A stretch of 64,000 nt of DNA from Paenibacillus sp. L3-i20 (GTDB lineage Bacteria > Bacillota > Bacilli > Paenibacillales > Paenibacillaceae). Of the stretch, positions 1 to 11,053 are shown in pieces; position 1 is the stretch's first letter; each line of letters begins with the position of its first letter. The notes beneath the pieces were generated by a model, which searched no databases, was not told where the DNA came from, and saw nothing but the letters and a program-made list of their open reading frames with translations. The stretch is from positions 1,430,975-1,494,974 of the forward strand of contig NZ_BQME02000001.1 in assembly GCF_022180385.2 (NCBI RefSeq), read 5' to 3'. Position numbers and translations under genes: made by a program.

Positions 1-700
1 TTCCGTCCAGAACTGCACTGTAAATAAGCGTCTCCGCATACTTAGGCAACAGTACTTCCAATACGCCTTCCGGTGATGGCTCATACTCATAAGCAGATAC
101 TGCTGTTCCTCCGCTAATTTCATCTAGCGGCAACAGACGAGTTTCAGTAGGGATTTGCGTAATTGCATTTACGAATTGGTTGTAATAGAGATTTAGTTCA
201 TCATACGAACCTTCTGCGAACATCTTAACTGCAGTCGCTGCTACCGCTTTGATGTCTGCGAATGTCGGAGAATCTACCAAACCGATTACTTCTTCCACGA
301 TTGGCATATTACGACGACGGAAGAAATCACGACCCTTACGTCCGATGACGAACAGGGCGTATTCATCTGTTGACTTATGCTTTTCTTGGATCGTTTGCGT
401 TACTTTACGCAAGATGTTGGCGTTGTAACCGCCCGCAAGACCACGATCCGAAGTAATAACGAGGTATCCTGTCTTTTTGATAGGACGCGATTCAAGCATC
501 GGATGTTTCACATCCTTAGTGCCTGCGGCGATGCTTGCAACTACCTCCTTAAGCTTATCTGCATAAGGTCTTGCTGCAACTGCTGCCTCCTGCGCTCTTC
601 TGAGCTTGGATGCTGCTACCATCTCCATCGCTTTCGTAATTTGCTTCGTATTTTGTTTACTCTTGATCTCACGTTTTATATCACGCATGCCTTTAGCCAT
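1..700 (-). CDS. atpG: ATP synthase F1 subunit gamma (partial, 3' end beyond window)
   Basis: This is the central stalk subunit of F1, which rotates inside the alpha3-beta3 ring. About 233 N-terminal residues are visible of a family length near 287; the C-terminal helix lies beyond the left edge. The product starts MAKGMRDIKREIKS and continues with the gamma-subunit pattern KQITKAMEMVAASKLRRA, then SDRGLAGGYNANI, which is a family signature. The start is the ATG at 700, preceded by a GGCGGGTG-type Shine-Dalgarno. It follows atpA after about 100 bp as the last visible gene of the atp operon; atpD and atpC are expected next, outside the window. Confidence 0.96.
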   Translation of the reverse strand, partial: MAKGMRDIKREIKSKQNTKQITKAMEMVAASKLRRAQEAAVAARPYADKLKEVVASIAAGTKDVKHPMLESRPIKKTGYLVITSDRGLAGGYNANILRKVTQTIQEKHKSTDEYALFVIGRKGRDFFRRRNMPIVEEVIGLVDSPTFADIKAVAATAVKMFAEGSYDELNLYYNQFVNAITQIPTETRLLPLDEISGGTAVSAYEYEPSPEGVLEVLLPKYAETLIYSAVLDG

Positions 701-754
701 TCATTTTCACCCGCCTTCGTTTGCTTGAGAAATGTTTCCCGAGCGTAGTAAGGG

Positions 755-786
755 GCCTACGCCTGTTCTTACGGACGGACGTAGGC
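755..786 (-). other. Stem-loop between atpA and atpG
   Basis: A 7-bp inverted repeat (GCCTACG at 755-761, CGTAGGC at 780-786) with an 18-nt loop lies in the atpA-atpG gap. No T-run follows on the minus strand, so it is more likely an mRNA processing or stability element than a terminator. Confidence 0.45.
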
Positions 787-803
787 ATATATTTCAGAGC
801 CTA

Positions 804-2324
<1,521 letters not shown>

Positions 2325-2873
2325 CTACAGTGCTTTAGAATTCAAAGATTTTTGTAAACGATCCAGCTTACCTGACAAGCTGCCATCATAGAGGCGATCG
2401 CCAATACGAACTTGCAGTCCACCCAGCAATGCCGGCTCGACTATTTGCTGAGCAATAATTTTCTTTCCGGTAATGCTTCCGAATTGTACTGCAACATCTG
2501 CAAGTTCTGAATCCGTAAGCTGTTTAGCCGAATATACCGTTGCATGTGCCTGTCCCAATGCTTCACCAGCAATTTTTGTATATGCTTCATATACATCTCC
2601 GGTAATAGCTTGGCGTCTGCGAGTCACAAGAACCTGCAGCGTGTTAAACACAAGCTCGGACACCTTGTCTCCGAAAGCCGATTTCAGAAGAGCAATTTTG
2701 TTCTCTGGGGCTATGTTTGGCAAGGAAAGGAATTTAATGATTTCTACATCCTCATTCAGAACGTCAGCAACCAGCTTAAGCTGATCTTCCACTTCTGAAA
2801 CTTTACCTGCGGCGGAAGCAAGCTCGAACAACGCTTTTGCGTAGCGCTTCGCTACAACCGTGTCCCGGCTCAT
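2325..2873 (-). CDS. atpH: ATP synthase F1 subunit delta
   Basis: OSCP/delta subunit, 182 aa, which joins the peripheral stalk (b subunits) to the top of F1. The N-terminus has the family pattern VAKRYAKALFELA, and the C-terminal part contains EPALLGGLQVRIGDRLYDGS, close to the OSCP signature. The ATG overlaps the atpF stop by 4 bp (ATGA), indicating translational coupling. Confidence 0.97.
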   Translation of the reverse strand: MSRDTVVAKRYAKALFELASAAGKVSEVEDQLKLVADVLNEDVEIIKFLSLPNIAPENKIALLKSAFGDKVSELVFNTLQVLVTRRRQAITGDVYEAYTKIAGEALGQAHATVYSAKQLTDSELADVAVQFGSITGKKIIAQQIVEPALLGGLQVRIGDRLYDGSLSGKLDRLQKSLNSKAL

Positions 2874-3355
2874 TTGCTGCCTACTTCTTTCAGGTATTTA
2901 TCAACAAGCTGTTCTTGGGACTTCTCGTCCACTTGCTGCTCGATAATTTTGGATGCGATCTTCACGGAGATGCCGCCCACTTCCGTACGTAGCGCCGCGA
3001 TTGCTTTGTTCTTTTCGCTTACTATATCTTTCAACGCGTCGTCCTTCAGACGAGTTGCCTCCGATTTCGCAGATTGAACGATTTCATCAGCTTGTTTCAC
3101 GCTAGTTGTTCTTGCTTGCTCAATAATACCGTATGCTTCCTTACGTGCTTGCTCGAGCGCAGCCTTTTGCTCAGCCATAGACTCCTCAGCTTGTTTACGG
3201 CTGGAATCTACTGAATTCATCTGCTCAATAATTAGCTGTCTGCGCTTCTCCATTACATTGAACAACGGACCAAAAGCCCATTTGTTCAAAGCCCAGTACA
3301 AAATCAAGAACGAAATAATCGCAATAACCATCGATGTCGGTTCAAAATTCATCAT
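2870..3355 (-). CDS. atpF: ATP synthase Fo subunit b
   Basis: Peripheral stalk subunit, about 161 aa: one N-terminal membrane helix (residues ~8-27, VIAIISFLILYWALNKWAF) followed by a long charged helix rich in Lys, Glu and Gln that dimerises as a coiled coil. The reading frame is open further upstream (to 3397), but AAGGAG lies 6-7 nt before ATGATG at 3355/3352, which fixes the start there. It overlaps atpH and follows atpE by about 90 bp. Confidence 0.96.
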   Translation of the reverse strand: MMNFEPTSMVIAIISFLILYWALNKWAFGPLFNVMEKRRQLIIEQMNSVDSSRKQAEESMAEQKAALEQARKEAYGIIEQARTTSVKQADEIVQSAKSEATRLKDDALKDIVSEKNKAIAALRTEVGGISVKIASKIIEQQVDEKSQEQLVDKYLKEVGSK

Positions 3356-3445
3356 AGCTGACTCCTTTCTTAATCCAATTAATGAACAAATAATCAAAAC
3401 AAAGGCGAAGAGGGCTAGGCCTTCCCCGCCAATCGAATATACTGC

Positions 3446-3676
<231 letters not shown>

Positions 3677-3766
3677 CTAAAAATAATTGTATTTGTTGTG
3701 CTGTATTTAGTGCATCCCGAGCCCCGTCACATAGACTGAACCAGAGTTGATACAAAACCCTATTTT

Positions 3767-4528
3767 TTAATGAGCTTCATCATGAACGGTGGCTTGTGCA
3801 ATGTACACCATTGTTAGAACCGTGAACAAGAACGCCTGTATTAAACCGATAAATATACTGAAGCCTTGCCACGCAACCAAGAAAGGAATACCGATCCAAC
3901 TCAACTTTAGAATAGTGGAGATTAGAACTTCACCCGCATAAATGTTAGCGAATAGACGCAGAGCAAGAGTAACCGGTTTAGCGATCGTCTCAAGCAAGTT
4001 AATTGGGAAGAAAATCGGATACGGCTCCACATAATGCTTCAGGTAGTGCTTTCTGTTCTGCTTCAATCCAAGGTAATGAACAAGAACGAACACAATCAGC
4101 GCAAGACCAGCAGTTACAGACAAATCAGCCGTCGGCGATTTCCACCAAGTCAAATGAGCTACACCGCCATGATCAGCCAGATATTCTGCTGTCATCCCAA
4201 CCAACCACGGCTGAGGCTCAACCACTTCTGTCCCAATTATGAATGGCAAACCAAGCAAGTTGGAGATTAGAATAAATAATATTAAAGTCATCGCTAGGGA
4301 CAAATGCTGTCTAACTTTGTGCACCGGCATCGAGCTCGCGATGGTTCCGTGCATAAATTCTACGACCCATTCCATAAAGTTCTGCGCCTTCGTAGGATTC
4401 TCTACCGACAAGTTCCGAGTGCACAACCGTGCGACTAAAATTGTAATAACAACGGAAACGAGAATCGCAAGTATCGCCGCGATGTCAAAGGTCATACCCA
4501 GCCACTCTACCTTGGGAAATTCATGCAT
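3767..4528 (-). CDS. atpB: ATP synthase Fo subunit a
   Basis: Membrane stator subunit, 253 aa, forming the proton half-channels. The essential arginine is in the segment LALRLFANIYAGEVL, and the conserved last helix includes FIGLIQAFLFTVLTMVYI. Several hydrophobic segments fit the family topology. It lies directly after atpI with a 9-bp gap and before atpE. Confidence 0.97.
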   Translation of the reverse strand: MHEFPKVEWLGMTFDIAAILAILVSVVITILVARLCTRNLSVENPTKAQNFMEWVVEFMHGTIASSMPVHKVRQHLSLAMTLILFILISNLLGLPFIIGTEVVEPQPWLVGMTAEYLADHGGVAHLTWWKSPTADLSVTAGLALIVFVLVHYLGLKQNRKHYLKHYVEPYPIFFPINLLETIAKPVTLALRLFANIYAGEVLISTILKLSWIGIPFLVAWQGFSIFIGLIQAFLFTVLTMVYIAQATVHDEAH

Positions 4529-4537
4529 GTTTCAATT

Positions 4538-4921
4538 TCACCCCTTTCCGTTGTTATTCTCTTTCATTGTCTGTACCATTGCCACCGCTAAAAGAATAAA
4601 CGGCATTACCATACTGCCTATTAATCCGGCAGGCATGTTCAAATCCTCTGGGAATCGATAGGCAAGCATCGCTACCAACAGTACGGTTGCGATTCGATTG
4701 CCGAATCCCAGCCCTTTCTTTCGTGAACCTTTTTCCATAGCGGCCATACTGATCATGTCCACTCTGCGCTTTAATAAAAACGCATTCATAGCACTTGCTG
4801 CAAGACCGACGAGAAGTCCTAACATGACTGGTTTCCACGCGGGAATGACAGCCCACAAAATGAGACAAGCCGACATTAACAATAGCATTATACGTGTTGC
4901 CGACTTCATCATTTTATCCAT
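4538..4921 (-). CDS. atpI: ATP synthase subunit I (AtpI/UncI)
   Basis: Small membrane protein, 127 aa, with four predicted hydrophobic segments. AtpI acts in c-ring assembly and possibly Mg2+ handling in other bacteria. The call rests on position (first genes of the atp operon, just before atpB), length and membrane profile rather than on strong motifs. It overlaps the end of atpZ by 8 bp. Confidence 0.85.
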   Translation of the reverse strand: MDKMMKSATRIMLLLMSACLILWAVIPAWKPVMLGLLVGLAASAMNAFLLKRRVDMISMAAMEKGSRKKGLGFGNRIATVLLVAMLAYRFPEDLNMPAGLIGSMVMPFILLAVAMVQTMKENNNGKG

Positions 4922-5147
4922 CGGAATCCTCCAAAACCTTCTTCACAATCAGAATGGCTGAAACTAATCCGATTGTTAGACCGACCAGTACGCCGCCAAT
5001 GGTCCAGTTGTTCCCGCTGCCTGAACGGCTATCCAGAACAGTACCGATCCAATATCCCAAAAAAATACAAAAGGCTATATCAATTCCAATCATACCTACC
5101 AAACCAGCAGCTATCCATGGATTATTCCTTTTGCTTCTTTTATTCAT
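4914..5147 (-). CDS. atpZ: AtpZ/AtpI-family membrane protein
   Basis: A 77-aa protein with two membrane helices (NPWIAAGLVGMIGIDIAF and WTIGGVLVGLTIGLVSAILIV) that matches the AtpZ family (predicted F0F1-ATPase subunit, 'Ca2+/Mg2+ transporter' in older annotation). The frame also opens at a TTG at 5165, but ATG 5147 has AGGGG eight nt upstream and is preferred. It is the first gene of the operon. AtpZ and AtpI have been shown to form a complex in alkaliphilic Bacillus; that role here is inference. Confidence 0.8.
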   Translation of the reverse strand: MNKRSKRNNPWIAAGLVGMIGIDIAFCIFLGYWIGTVLDSRSGSGNNWTIGGVLVGLTIGLVSAILIVKKVLEDSDG

Positions 5148-5336
5148 GGCTTGTACCCCTATCAATCCTCATTTATTTTATCGAAGCGGCGCAAGGTTTG
5201 TCAATTGAAATAACAGCAAACATTCCGTGAACAAAAGGGGTAAAACCCTTATAATACAAGGTTTCCGAACAGCCAAAACCGTACAGTACCACTGTATGCT
5301 GTGCATTCAGCCTTCACACCGTCTATGTTGCAATAA

Positions 5337-6485
5337 CTATGAACGTTGTGTGAACGAATCAGGGCGTTCTTTTAGTCTGCCAAAATGATGCAGTATAGCA
5401 TCGACAATTCGTTCCGAAGCTTTGCCATCACCGTAAGGATTAGCCGCTTGGCTCATACGGCAATAGAGGGCAGAATCGGTCAACAATGCCTTAGCACGAG
5501 CATACACTTGCTCTTCATCCGTACCAACTAGCTCTAACGTTCCTGCCTCAATTCCCTCTGGGCGTTCTGTCGTATCGCGTAGCACAAGCGTAGGCACTCC
5601 AAACGATGGAGCTTCTTCTTGCAAGCCGCCAGAATCCGACATGATCATATAGGCATGAGGGAAGAAATTATGGAATTCAAACACATCTAACGGCTCAATC
5701 AAGCGGACCCGTGGATGATCTCCTAATATTTCATTAGCAGGTTCTCTTACCGCAGGATTTGGGTGAACTGCATAAACGACAACAACATCCTCATGCTCAT
5801 CAGCAATGCGCTTAACAGCTCTGAATATGTTACGATGTGGTTCGCCAAGTGCTTCCCTGCGATGTGCAGTCATTAGGATCATCCGTTTACCCTTCGCCCA
5901 CTCAATGACTGGGTGTGCAAACGATTCGTCCACCGTATATTGGAATACGTCAGTAGCTGTATTTCCTGTAATATAAATGGACTCTTCCGACTTGTTCTCC
6001 TTGCGAAGATTGTTCGCTGACCAATCCGTCGGAGCAAAATGAATATCAGAGAGCACACCTGCTAGCTGACGGTTCATCTCTTCCGGATATGGCGACATCT
6101 TGTTCCAAGTACGTAGTCCAGCTTCGACATGTCCTACCTTGATCTGCTTTAGAAACGAAGCATAGCTCGCAAGGAAAGTTGTTTGAGTATCACCATGTAC
6201 CAGTACAATATCTGGTTTGGTTTCATCTAGAACGGGCTCAAGCCCCTCCAATACCCTAACCGTAGTTTCTGTTAAGGTCTGGCGCTCCTTCATCACGTTC
6301 AGATCGTAATTTGGTTTGATTTCAAAAAAATCAAGCACCTGATCTAGCATCTGTCTGTGCTGTGCGGTTACACATACGATAGATTCAATATCATTTTCAC
6401 GTCTCTGCAATTCAAGAACAAGCGGGGCCATCTTAACTGCCTCTGGTCTTGTGCCGAATATAGTCATTACCTTTAATTTGGGCAA
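5337..6485 (-). CDS. wecB: UDP-N-acetylglucosamine 2-epimerase (non-hydrolysing)
   Basis: Interconverts UDP-GlcNAc and UDP-ManNAc in the cytoplasm, supplying ManNAc for wall teichoic acid linkage units or other wall glycans. 382 aa; starts KVMTIFGTRPEAVKMAPL, the family signature, and carries TAHRRE and SDSGGLQEEAPSFGVP, typical of the GT-B fold active site. Translation starts at TTG 6485 with AGGAG nine nt upstream. In Bacillus the orthologue mnaA occupies the same place between upp and atp. Confidence 0.95.
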   Translation of the reverse strand: MPKLKVMTIFGTRPEAVKMAPLVLELQRRENDIESIVCVTAQHRQMLDQVLDFFEIKPNYDLNVMKERQTLTETTVRVLEGLEPVLDETKPDIVLVHGDTQTTFLASYASFLKQIKVGHVEAGLRTWNKMSPYPEEMNRQLAGVLSDIHFAPTDWSANNLRKENKSEESIYITGNTATDVFQYTVDESFAHPVIEWAKGKRMILMTAHRREALGEPHRNIFRAVKRIADEHEDVVVVYAVHPNPAVREPANEILGDHPRVRLIEPLDVFEFHNFFPHAYMIMSDSGGLQEEAPSFGVPTLVLRDTTERPEGIEAGTLELVGTDEEQVYARAKALLTDSALYCRMSQAANPYGDGKASERIVDAILHHFGRLKERPDSFTQRS

Positions 6486-6522
6486 AAGTTTCCACTCCTA
6501 CATCTTAGTTCAAGCCAACTGT

Positions 6523-7152
6523 CTAGTTTGTGCCAAACATACGATCTCCAGCATCTCCGAGACCAGGTACGATATAGCCTTTTTCATTCAACTTCTCATC
6601 AAGAGCTGCGATATAAATTTCGACATCCGGATGTGCATCCTGAACTGCTTTGACACCTTCAGGTGCAGCGATAAGGCACATTAACTTGATGTGCTCACAG
6701 TTGCGCTTCTTCAAAGAAGCGATAGCTGCGTTCGCAGAACCGCCAGTTGCAAGCATTGGATCGATTACAATTAGTAGTCGATTCGGGGCATCCGTAGGTA
6801 GGTTAATATAATACTCTTTTGGCTGGAGTGTCTCATGATCTCTCGCAAGACCAATATGTCCTACTTTTGCTGATGGGATCAACTTAAGGATACCTTCAAC
6901 CATACCAAGTCCGGCACGCAAAATAGGGATCAAGCCGAGCATTCTGCCCGAAACTACTTTTGCTTCAGTTAGAGTAACAGGTGTTTCTACTGTAATTGTT
7001 TCCAGTGGAATGTCGCGTGTAATTTCGTAAGCCATTAAAGTTGCAACCTCGTCCACTAATTCACGGAAATCTTTTGTATTCGTTTCTTTGTTCCGAATGA
7101 ACGTCAGCTTGTGCTGAATTAATGGATGGTCACAGATTACTAATTTGCTCAT
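6523..7152 (-). CDS. upp: Uracil phosphoribosyltransferase
   Basis: Salvages uracil to UMP with PRPP. From ATG 7152 it is 209 aa, the exact family length; the frame extends upstream to 7215 but GGGAGG lies 11 nt before this ATG. The PRPP loop is [15 protein letters not shown] near residue 130, and the C-terminus [17 protein letters not shown] is the uracil-binding signature. Located 37 bp before wecB, as in Bacillus. Confidence 0.97.
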   Translation of the reverse strand: MSKLVICDHPLIQHKLTFIRNKETNTKDFRELVDEVATLMAYEITRDIPLETITVETPVTLTEAKVVSGRMLGLIPILRAGLGMVEGILKLIPSAKVGHIGLARDHETLQPKEYYINLPTDAPNRLLIVIDPMLATGGSANAAIASLKKRNCEHIKLMCLIAAPEGVKAVQDAHPDVEIYIAALDEKLNEKGYIVPGLGDAGDRMFGTN

Positions 7153-7261
7153 GGAGCGTAATTCCTCCCAATATCCTTTTCGAATACCATGCCTATGGCA
7201 TGGACACAATCCCATACATTATAGCACTCTCGTTTCAGCGTTGCATCTGGGACGCAAAAAT

Positions 7262-7293
7262 AAAAAAGTCTGCACCGGAATGCAGACTTTTTT
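7262..7293. terminator. Bidirectional intrinsic terminator after mscS-like gene
   Basis: Perfect 13-bp stem (7262-7274 with 7281-7293), 6-nt loop CCGGAA, with A-run on one side and T-run on the other. It lies just downstream of the minus-strand channel gene ending at 7323 and insulates upp. Confidence 0.85.
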
Positions 7294-7322
7294 GTACTCT
7301 CATATACTTGTTTGCCAGTTGC

Positions 7323-8414
7323 TTAAATCATTGAATCAGATTTCTCTATTGCATGATCATTTTCTAACAATATTCTTTGAACAGGATACGCAAGCTTGAC
7401 TCCCTCTTCAGCCAAAATACGCATCATCTCAAGCTGTGTATCCTGGCGAACGGTCAGATGATCCTTCCAGGCTACTGTTTTTGAGAAATAATAAAGGAAA
7501 ATGCCAAGACTGCTTTCCTTTATTTCATTGAAGCGCACCATAATCGTTCCAGGGTCAATCGCTGGATCTTCCATTAAGTATTGTTCAATTCGTTCAATAG
7601 CGGACCGAAGATTATTCGGCTCTGTGTCGACTGCCACATTAAGTGTGAATGTAATTCTTCTTTTCCCCATGCGGCTCCAGTTCGTAATAGGTTGATCTGC
7701 TAGTGTTGAGTTTGGTACAGTAACGACCGCATCTGCGAACGTACGGATTTTCGAGCTTCGGAATGTAATATCCTCCACAACTCCTTCTACACTAGGTGTC
7801 AGAATCCAATCTCCCTTAGAAAAAGGCTTTTCCAAAATAATAATAATTCCGCCCAATATATTGCCTAAAGTATCCTTTGCCGCCAATGCAATGGCCAAGC
7901 TTCCAAGACCCATTCCGGCAACGACACCGTTAATGCTGAAACCCCACTCGGAAATAACGACTGTTGCGGCAAGAACAATAATGACGAACCTAACAGCCTT
8001 GGAGAGAAACGGGATGAGCATGCTGGCTTCATCGACCCCAAACCTTTTGCCTACTCGCTCCAATAGAGCGGACGAAGAAGCAGACATGTTGTATAGTCCC
8101 ACACCTACCGCTATGACAATACCACTTCGGAACAACCGATGAATTACCGAGAGGATCATCCAGTGCTCCTGTGCGTAATAAACAATGGCCAGATATGCAC
8201 CTAACAGTACAAATACAGCACGCAAAGGCTTGTGAAACGCTTCAAGCACCTTAACAGCGATGTCTGAGCGTTCCATCCTCCTCATAAGAAATGAAAATAA
8301 GTACTTAACGAATAACTTTCGAAATAATAAGAACAACAGAAATATTCCAATAGCTATACCAAGTGGCACCAGCCGCAGCGAATTTTCAAGTTCAATAAAC
8401 CAGTCTAGTATCAT
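7323..8414 (-). CDS. MscS-family mechanosensitive ion channel
   Basis: Small-conductance mechanosensitive channel homologue, 363 aa. N-terminal half holds about four hydrophobic segments; the pore-lining helix and beta domain follow as NGVVAGMGLGSLAIALAAKD, then GDWILTPSVEGVVEDITFRSS and TVPNSTLADQPITNWS, which match the MscS core. Length and extra N-terminal helices resemble the YkuT/YbdG branch. Start ATG 8414 with GGAAGGAG upstream. It would release solutes on hypo-osmotic shock; the exact paralogue class is not certain. Confidence 0.88.
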   Translation of the reverse strand: MILDWFIELENSLRLVPLGIAIGIFLLFLLFRKLFVKYLFSFLMRRMERSDIAVKVLEAFHKPLRAVFVLLGAYLAIVYYAQEHWMILSVIHRLFRSGIVIAVGVGLYNMSASSSALLERVGKRFGVDEASMLIPFLSKAVRFVIIVLAATVVISEWGFSINGVVAGMGLGSLAIALAAKDTLGNILGGIIIILEKPFSKGDWILTPSVEGVVEDITFRSSKIRTFADAVVTVPNSTLADQPITNWSRMGKRRITFTLNVAVDTEPNNLRSAIERIEQYLMEDPAIDPGTIMVRFNEIKESSLGIFLYYFSKTVAWKDHLTVRQDTQLEMMRILAEEGVKLAYPVQRILLENDHAIEKSDSMI

Positions 8415-8616
8415 ATTTAAATCTCCTTCCGCAATCGTTGTAAACTTGACAACTGTATACCATCAGACCACCAATCCCATTTCATAAAGTTTCATTTTAA
8501 CACAGCTCCCTAGTAATTCGAAAATGAGAAATAAGCATACAGTCTTCATTTTGAGCGTCAATATGCCGTTATTAGTAGTAAGATAAATAGTTTCAAGGAG
8601 AAAGGAAAGGGATGTA

Positions 8617-10833
8617 GTGAACTCAAATTTAGGTTGGAACATGTCGTTGAAGGGGGCTCGTAAATGGACTGCTGCCGCAATCATATTTGCGATCTTCATG
8701 TCGTCTATATCTGGAGTAGCACACGCAGCTGAACCTGCTGTCACAGGCATTGAACTCGGTTACAGTTCTTTAGATTACAACACCAATACGCAATCTCTTG
8801 AGATGTTAGTCGATGATGATAAAGTTAATGTAACTGTCTATGCATCCACAGTAGGATCATCGCAGAACAAAAATGTTACAGCAGAAGCCACATGGAAATC
8901 ATCCAACAGTTCAATCATCAAAGTAGAGAATGGTGTACTGACTGGACTTGGAAAAGGCACATCAACCATTAGCGTTTCTTATAAAGGATTTACAACTTCT
9001 ATTAAGGCAAGTTCCGATTTTGAATATGACAAAGTAACTCTCATGCAAGGTAATATAGAAGCACCTGCTATTATTGAGGATATAAAACTTGGTAATCCAT
9101 TATCCTTCTCTCTTAACGGTTTCAAGGGAAGTACACCAAAAACAATTACTACTGAAGCTTTATGGACCTCCTCAAACACATCCGTTGCAACAGTGGAAGA
9201 AGGAAAAGTTACATTGGTAGGAGTAGGTACTACAACTATAACAGCCAAGTATAAAGGGAAATCAGATTCGATCAAAATTACAACTTCATCGCCTTACAAA
9301 AAAATTATCATAGGGCCAGCACCTCCAAACGAATTACTTGAGCTTGAAGTGGATGCTCCGAAATATAATCTTCATGCTACAACTGAAAATAAGACAGGCG
9401 AACCAACATCAACAGTAACTGATGTTGCAACTTGGACGAGCAGCAACACCAAAGTGCTTACTGTAGAGAAGGGTGTTTTGACTCCTTTGGCAGCCGGAAA
9501 AGCAACGATTACGGTTTCTCATCTAGGAGTAACTACTACTCTTGAAGCGGTAGTAAGGACACCTTATCAATCGATCAAGCTCCTTCCGGAGAAAGAGTAT
9601 CATATGCAGCTTCAAGATGCACAATTTCAGATTACAGCAGAAGTTCTCAACATCAATAACAGCATTGAACCAATCACAGATAAAGCAGAATGGTCTTCAT
9701 CAGACGTTACTATTGTAACTGTCGATAAAGGCGTAATAAAACCAAGATCTGTCGGCACAGCAAAAATTACCGTTTCACACAAAGGGGTTAGCCGCAGTAT
9801 CGATATCACAGTGTACCCTAGCATTACAAAACTTAAAGCGGAGGAAGACACACTAGACGGTTTTAAAGGTATTAGTGGTGAACTTCCGAAGATTACAGCT
9901 ACTACATTCGATGGCTCCACTGTAGACGTTACGAAGCTCACAAAATGGACGACAGCAGATGGTAGTATTGCTGACATCGAAAATAATAAATGGGTAGCAA
10001 AAAAACTAGGCCAAACAACACTTACAGCTAACGTACAAGGCGTTAAAGTCGACGTTAAAGCAATTGTTCATACAAAACCAGTAAAACTAATTGCCGAAGC
10101 AAAAGATATGAGTATCGTCATTGGCAAAGCAACCGCACTACCAAAAGTAACAGTAGTAAATGAAGACGGCGAAGAGGTTGACGTCTCGGAGTCTGTCAAA
10201 TGGAAAACAACTTCTGATAATATCATTCTCTTAGAGAAAACGATGAAGGGGCTAGAAGCCTCCTCTGTAGCTCTTACTGGTACATATTTAACGAAGTCAG
10301 TATCCGTAAGAATTAAAGTCGAAGAAGAGATCGTGAAGCTTGTCGCAGAGCCAACAAACATTCAGCTTAATCCTGGACGTTCGAAGACTATTAAGGTAAC
10401 TGGTCATTATAAAAATGGTAAGACAATTTCCGTCGGTTCAAAAATGACTTGGGTAGTCGGTAATACAGCCATTGCATCGGTAAGCGGATCCTCTACTGTA
10501 AAAGCGCTTAATGTAGGATTAACAAAGCTTATCGGTACCTACCAAGGTAAATCGATTGAAGTGTTTGTCGAAGTGACACCAAAGTTGAAATCATTACAAC
10601 TATCTACTAAGTCAATTGTATTGCCAGTAAAGGGTACCTACGTTACTACTTTGAAAGCATACTATTATACGGGTAGTCCTGTAGATCAAACGAACATCGC
10701 AGAATGGAGCTCCTCTAAAACAACCGTTGCGACCGTTACTGATGGCAGAATCACTGCAGTCGGCAAAGGAACAGCGACAATCAAAGCTACTTTCGAGGGA
10801 AGAAGTGTCTCCTTACGCGTTACTGTAAAATAA
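8617..10833 (+). CDS. Secreted protein with eight Big2 (bacterial Ig-like) repeats
   Basis: 738 aa with an N-terminal signal peptide (positive SLKGARKW, hydrophobic core, likely cleavage after AHA near residue 37). The rest is eight repeats of about 80-90 residues, each with the Big2 pattern W-x-S-S-N/D-x-x-V/I-A-x-V ... G-x-G-T-A-T-I; examples are TWKSSNSSIIKVENG and EWSSSKTTVATVTDG. No catalytic domain, LPxTG motif, SLH domain or membrane anchor is visible, so it is released or held non-covalently. GTG 8617 is chosen because AAGGAAAGG lies 6 nt upstream; ATG 8641 is the alternative. Function unknown; Big2 repeats usually serve adhesion or surface spacing. Confidence 0.88.
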   Translation: MNSNLGWNMSLKGARKWTAAAIIFAIFMSSISGVAHAAEPAVTGIELGYSSLDYNTNTQSLEMLVDDDKVNVTVYASTVGSSQNKNVTAEATWKSSNSSIIKVENGVLTGLGKGTSTISVSYKGFTTSIKASSDFEYDKVTLMQGNIEAPAIIEDIKLGNPLSFSLNGFKGSTPKTITTEALWTSSNTSVATVEEGKVTLVGVGTTTITAKYKGKSDSIKITTSSPYKKIIIGPAPPNELLELEVDAPKYNLHATTENKTGEPTSTVTDVATWTSSNTKVLTVEKGVLTPLAAGKATITVSHLGVTTTLEAVVRTPYQSIKLLPEKEYHMQLQDAQFQITAEVLNINNSIEPITDKAEWSSSDVTIVTVDKGVIKPRSVGTAKITVSHKGVSRSIDITVYPSITKLKAEEDTLDGFKGISGELPKITATTFDGSTVDVTKLTKWTTADGSIADIENNKWVAKKLGQTTLTANVQGVKVDVKAIVHTKPVKLIAEAKDMSIVIGKATALPKVTVVNEDGEEVDVSESVKWKTTSDNIILLEKTMKGLEASSVALTGTYLTKSVSVRIKVEEEIVKLVAEPTNIQLNPGRSKTIKVTGHYKNGKTISVGSKMTWVVGNTAIASVSGSSTVKALNVGLTKLIGTYQGKSIEVFVEVTPKLKSLQLSTKSIVLPVKGTYVTTLKAYYYTGSPVDQTNIAEWSSSKTTVATVTDGRITAVGKGTATIKATFEGRSVSLRVTVK

Positions 10834-10848
10834 AATAGCAATCAACCT

Positions 10849-10883
10849 AAGGGATGTACGGGTCTTATAACCGTACATCCCTT
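10849..10883 (+). terminator. Intrinsic terminator of the Big2 gene
   Basis: 13-bp perfect stem (10849-10861 with 10871-10883) starting 15 bp after the stop codon and followed by TTGTTTTAA on the plus strand. Confidence 0.85.
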
Positions 10884-11002
10884 GTTTTAATTCTGAATAT
10901 CTCATTACTAGTGCTCTATAATTTCAGCAATATATAAATAAATGAACATCAAGTTAGTGTTCAATGTTAGAACAAACAAAACATGTCTCGCCGGGCACAA
11001 TC

Positions 11003-11045
11003 AAAAAAAGAGCTTTCTCTCACAAGATTTGTGGGAGAAAGCTCT
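11003..11045 (-). terminator. Intrinsic terminator of the opp operon
   Basis: On the minus strand an 11-bp stem AGAGCTTTCTC (11009-11019 with 11035-11045), with a nested CACAA/TTGTG hairpin in the loop, ends in seven T residues directly after oppF. Confidence 0.9.
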
Positions 11046-11053
11046 TCTAATAA

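Noticed and set aside
8463..8750. 95-aa minus-strand frame overlapping the Big2 gene start
   Set aside because: Antisense to a clear signal peptide and promoter region; no start signal.
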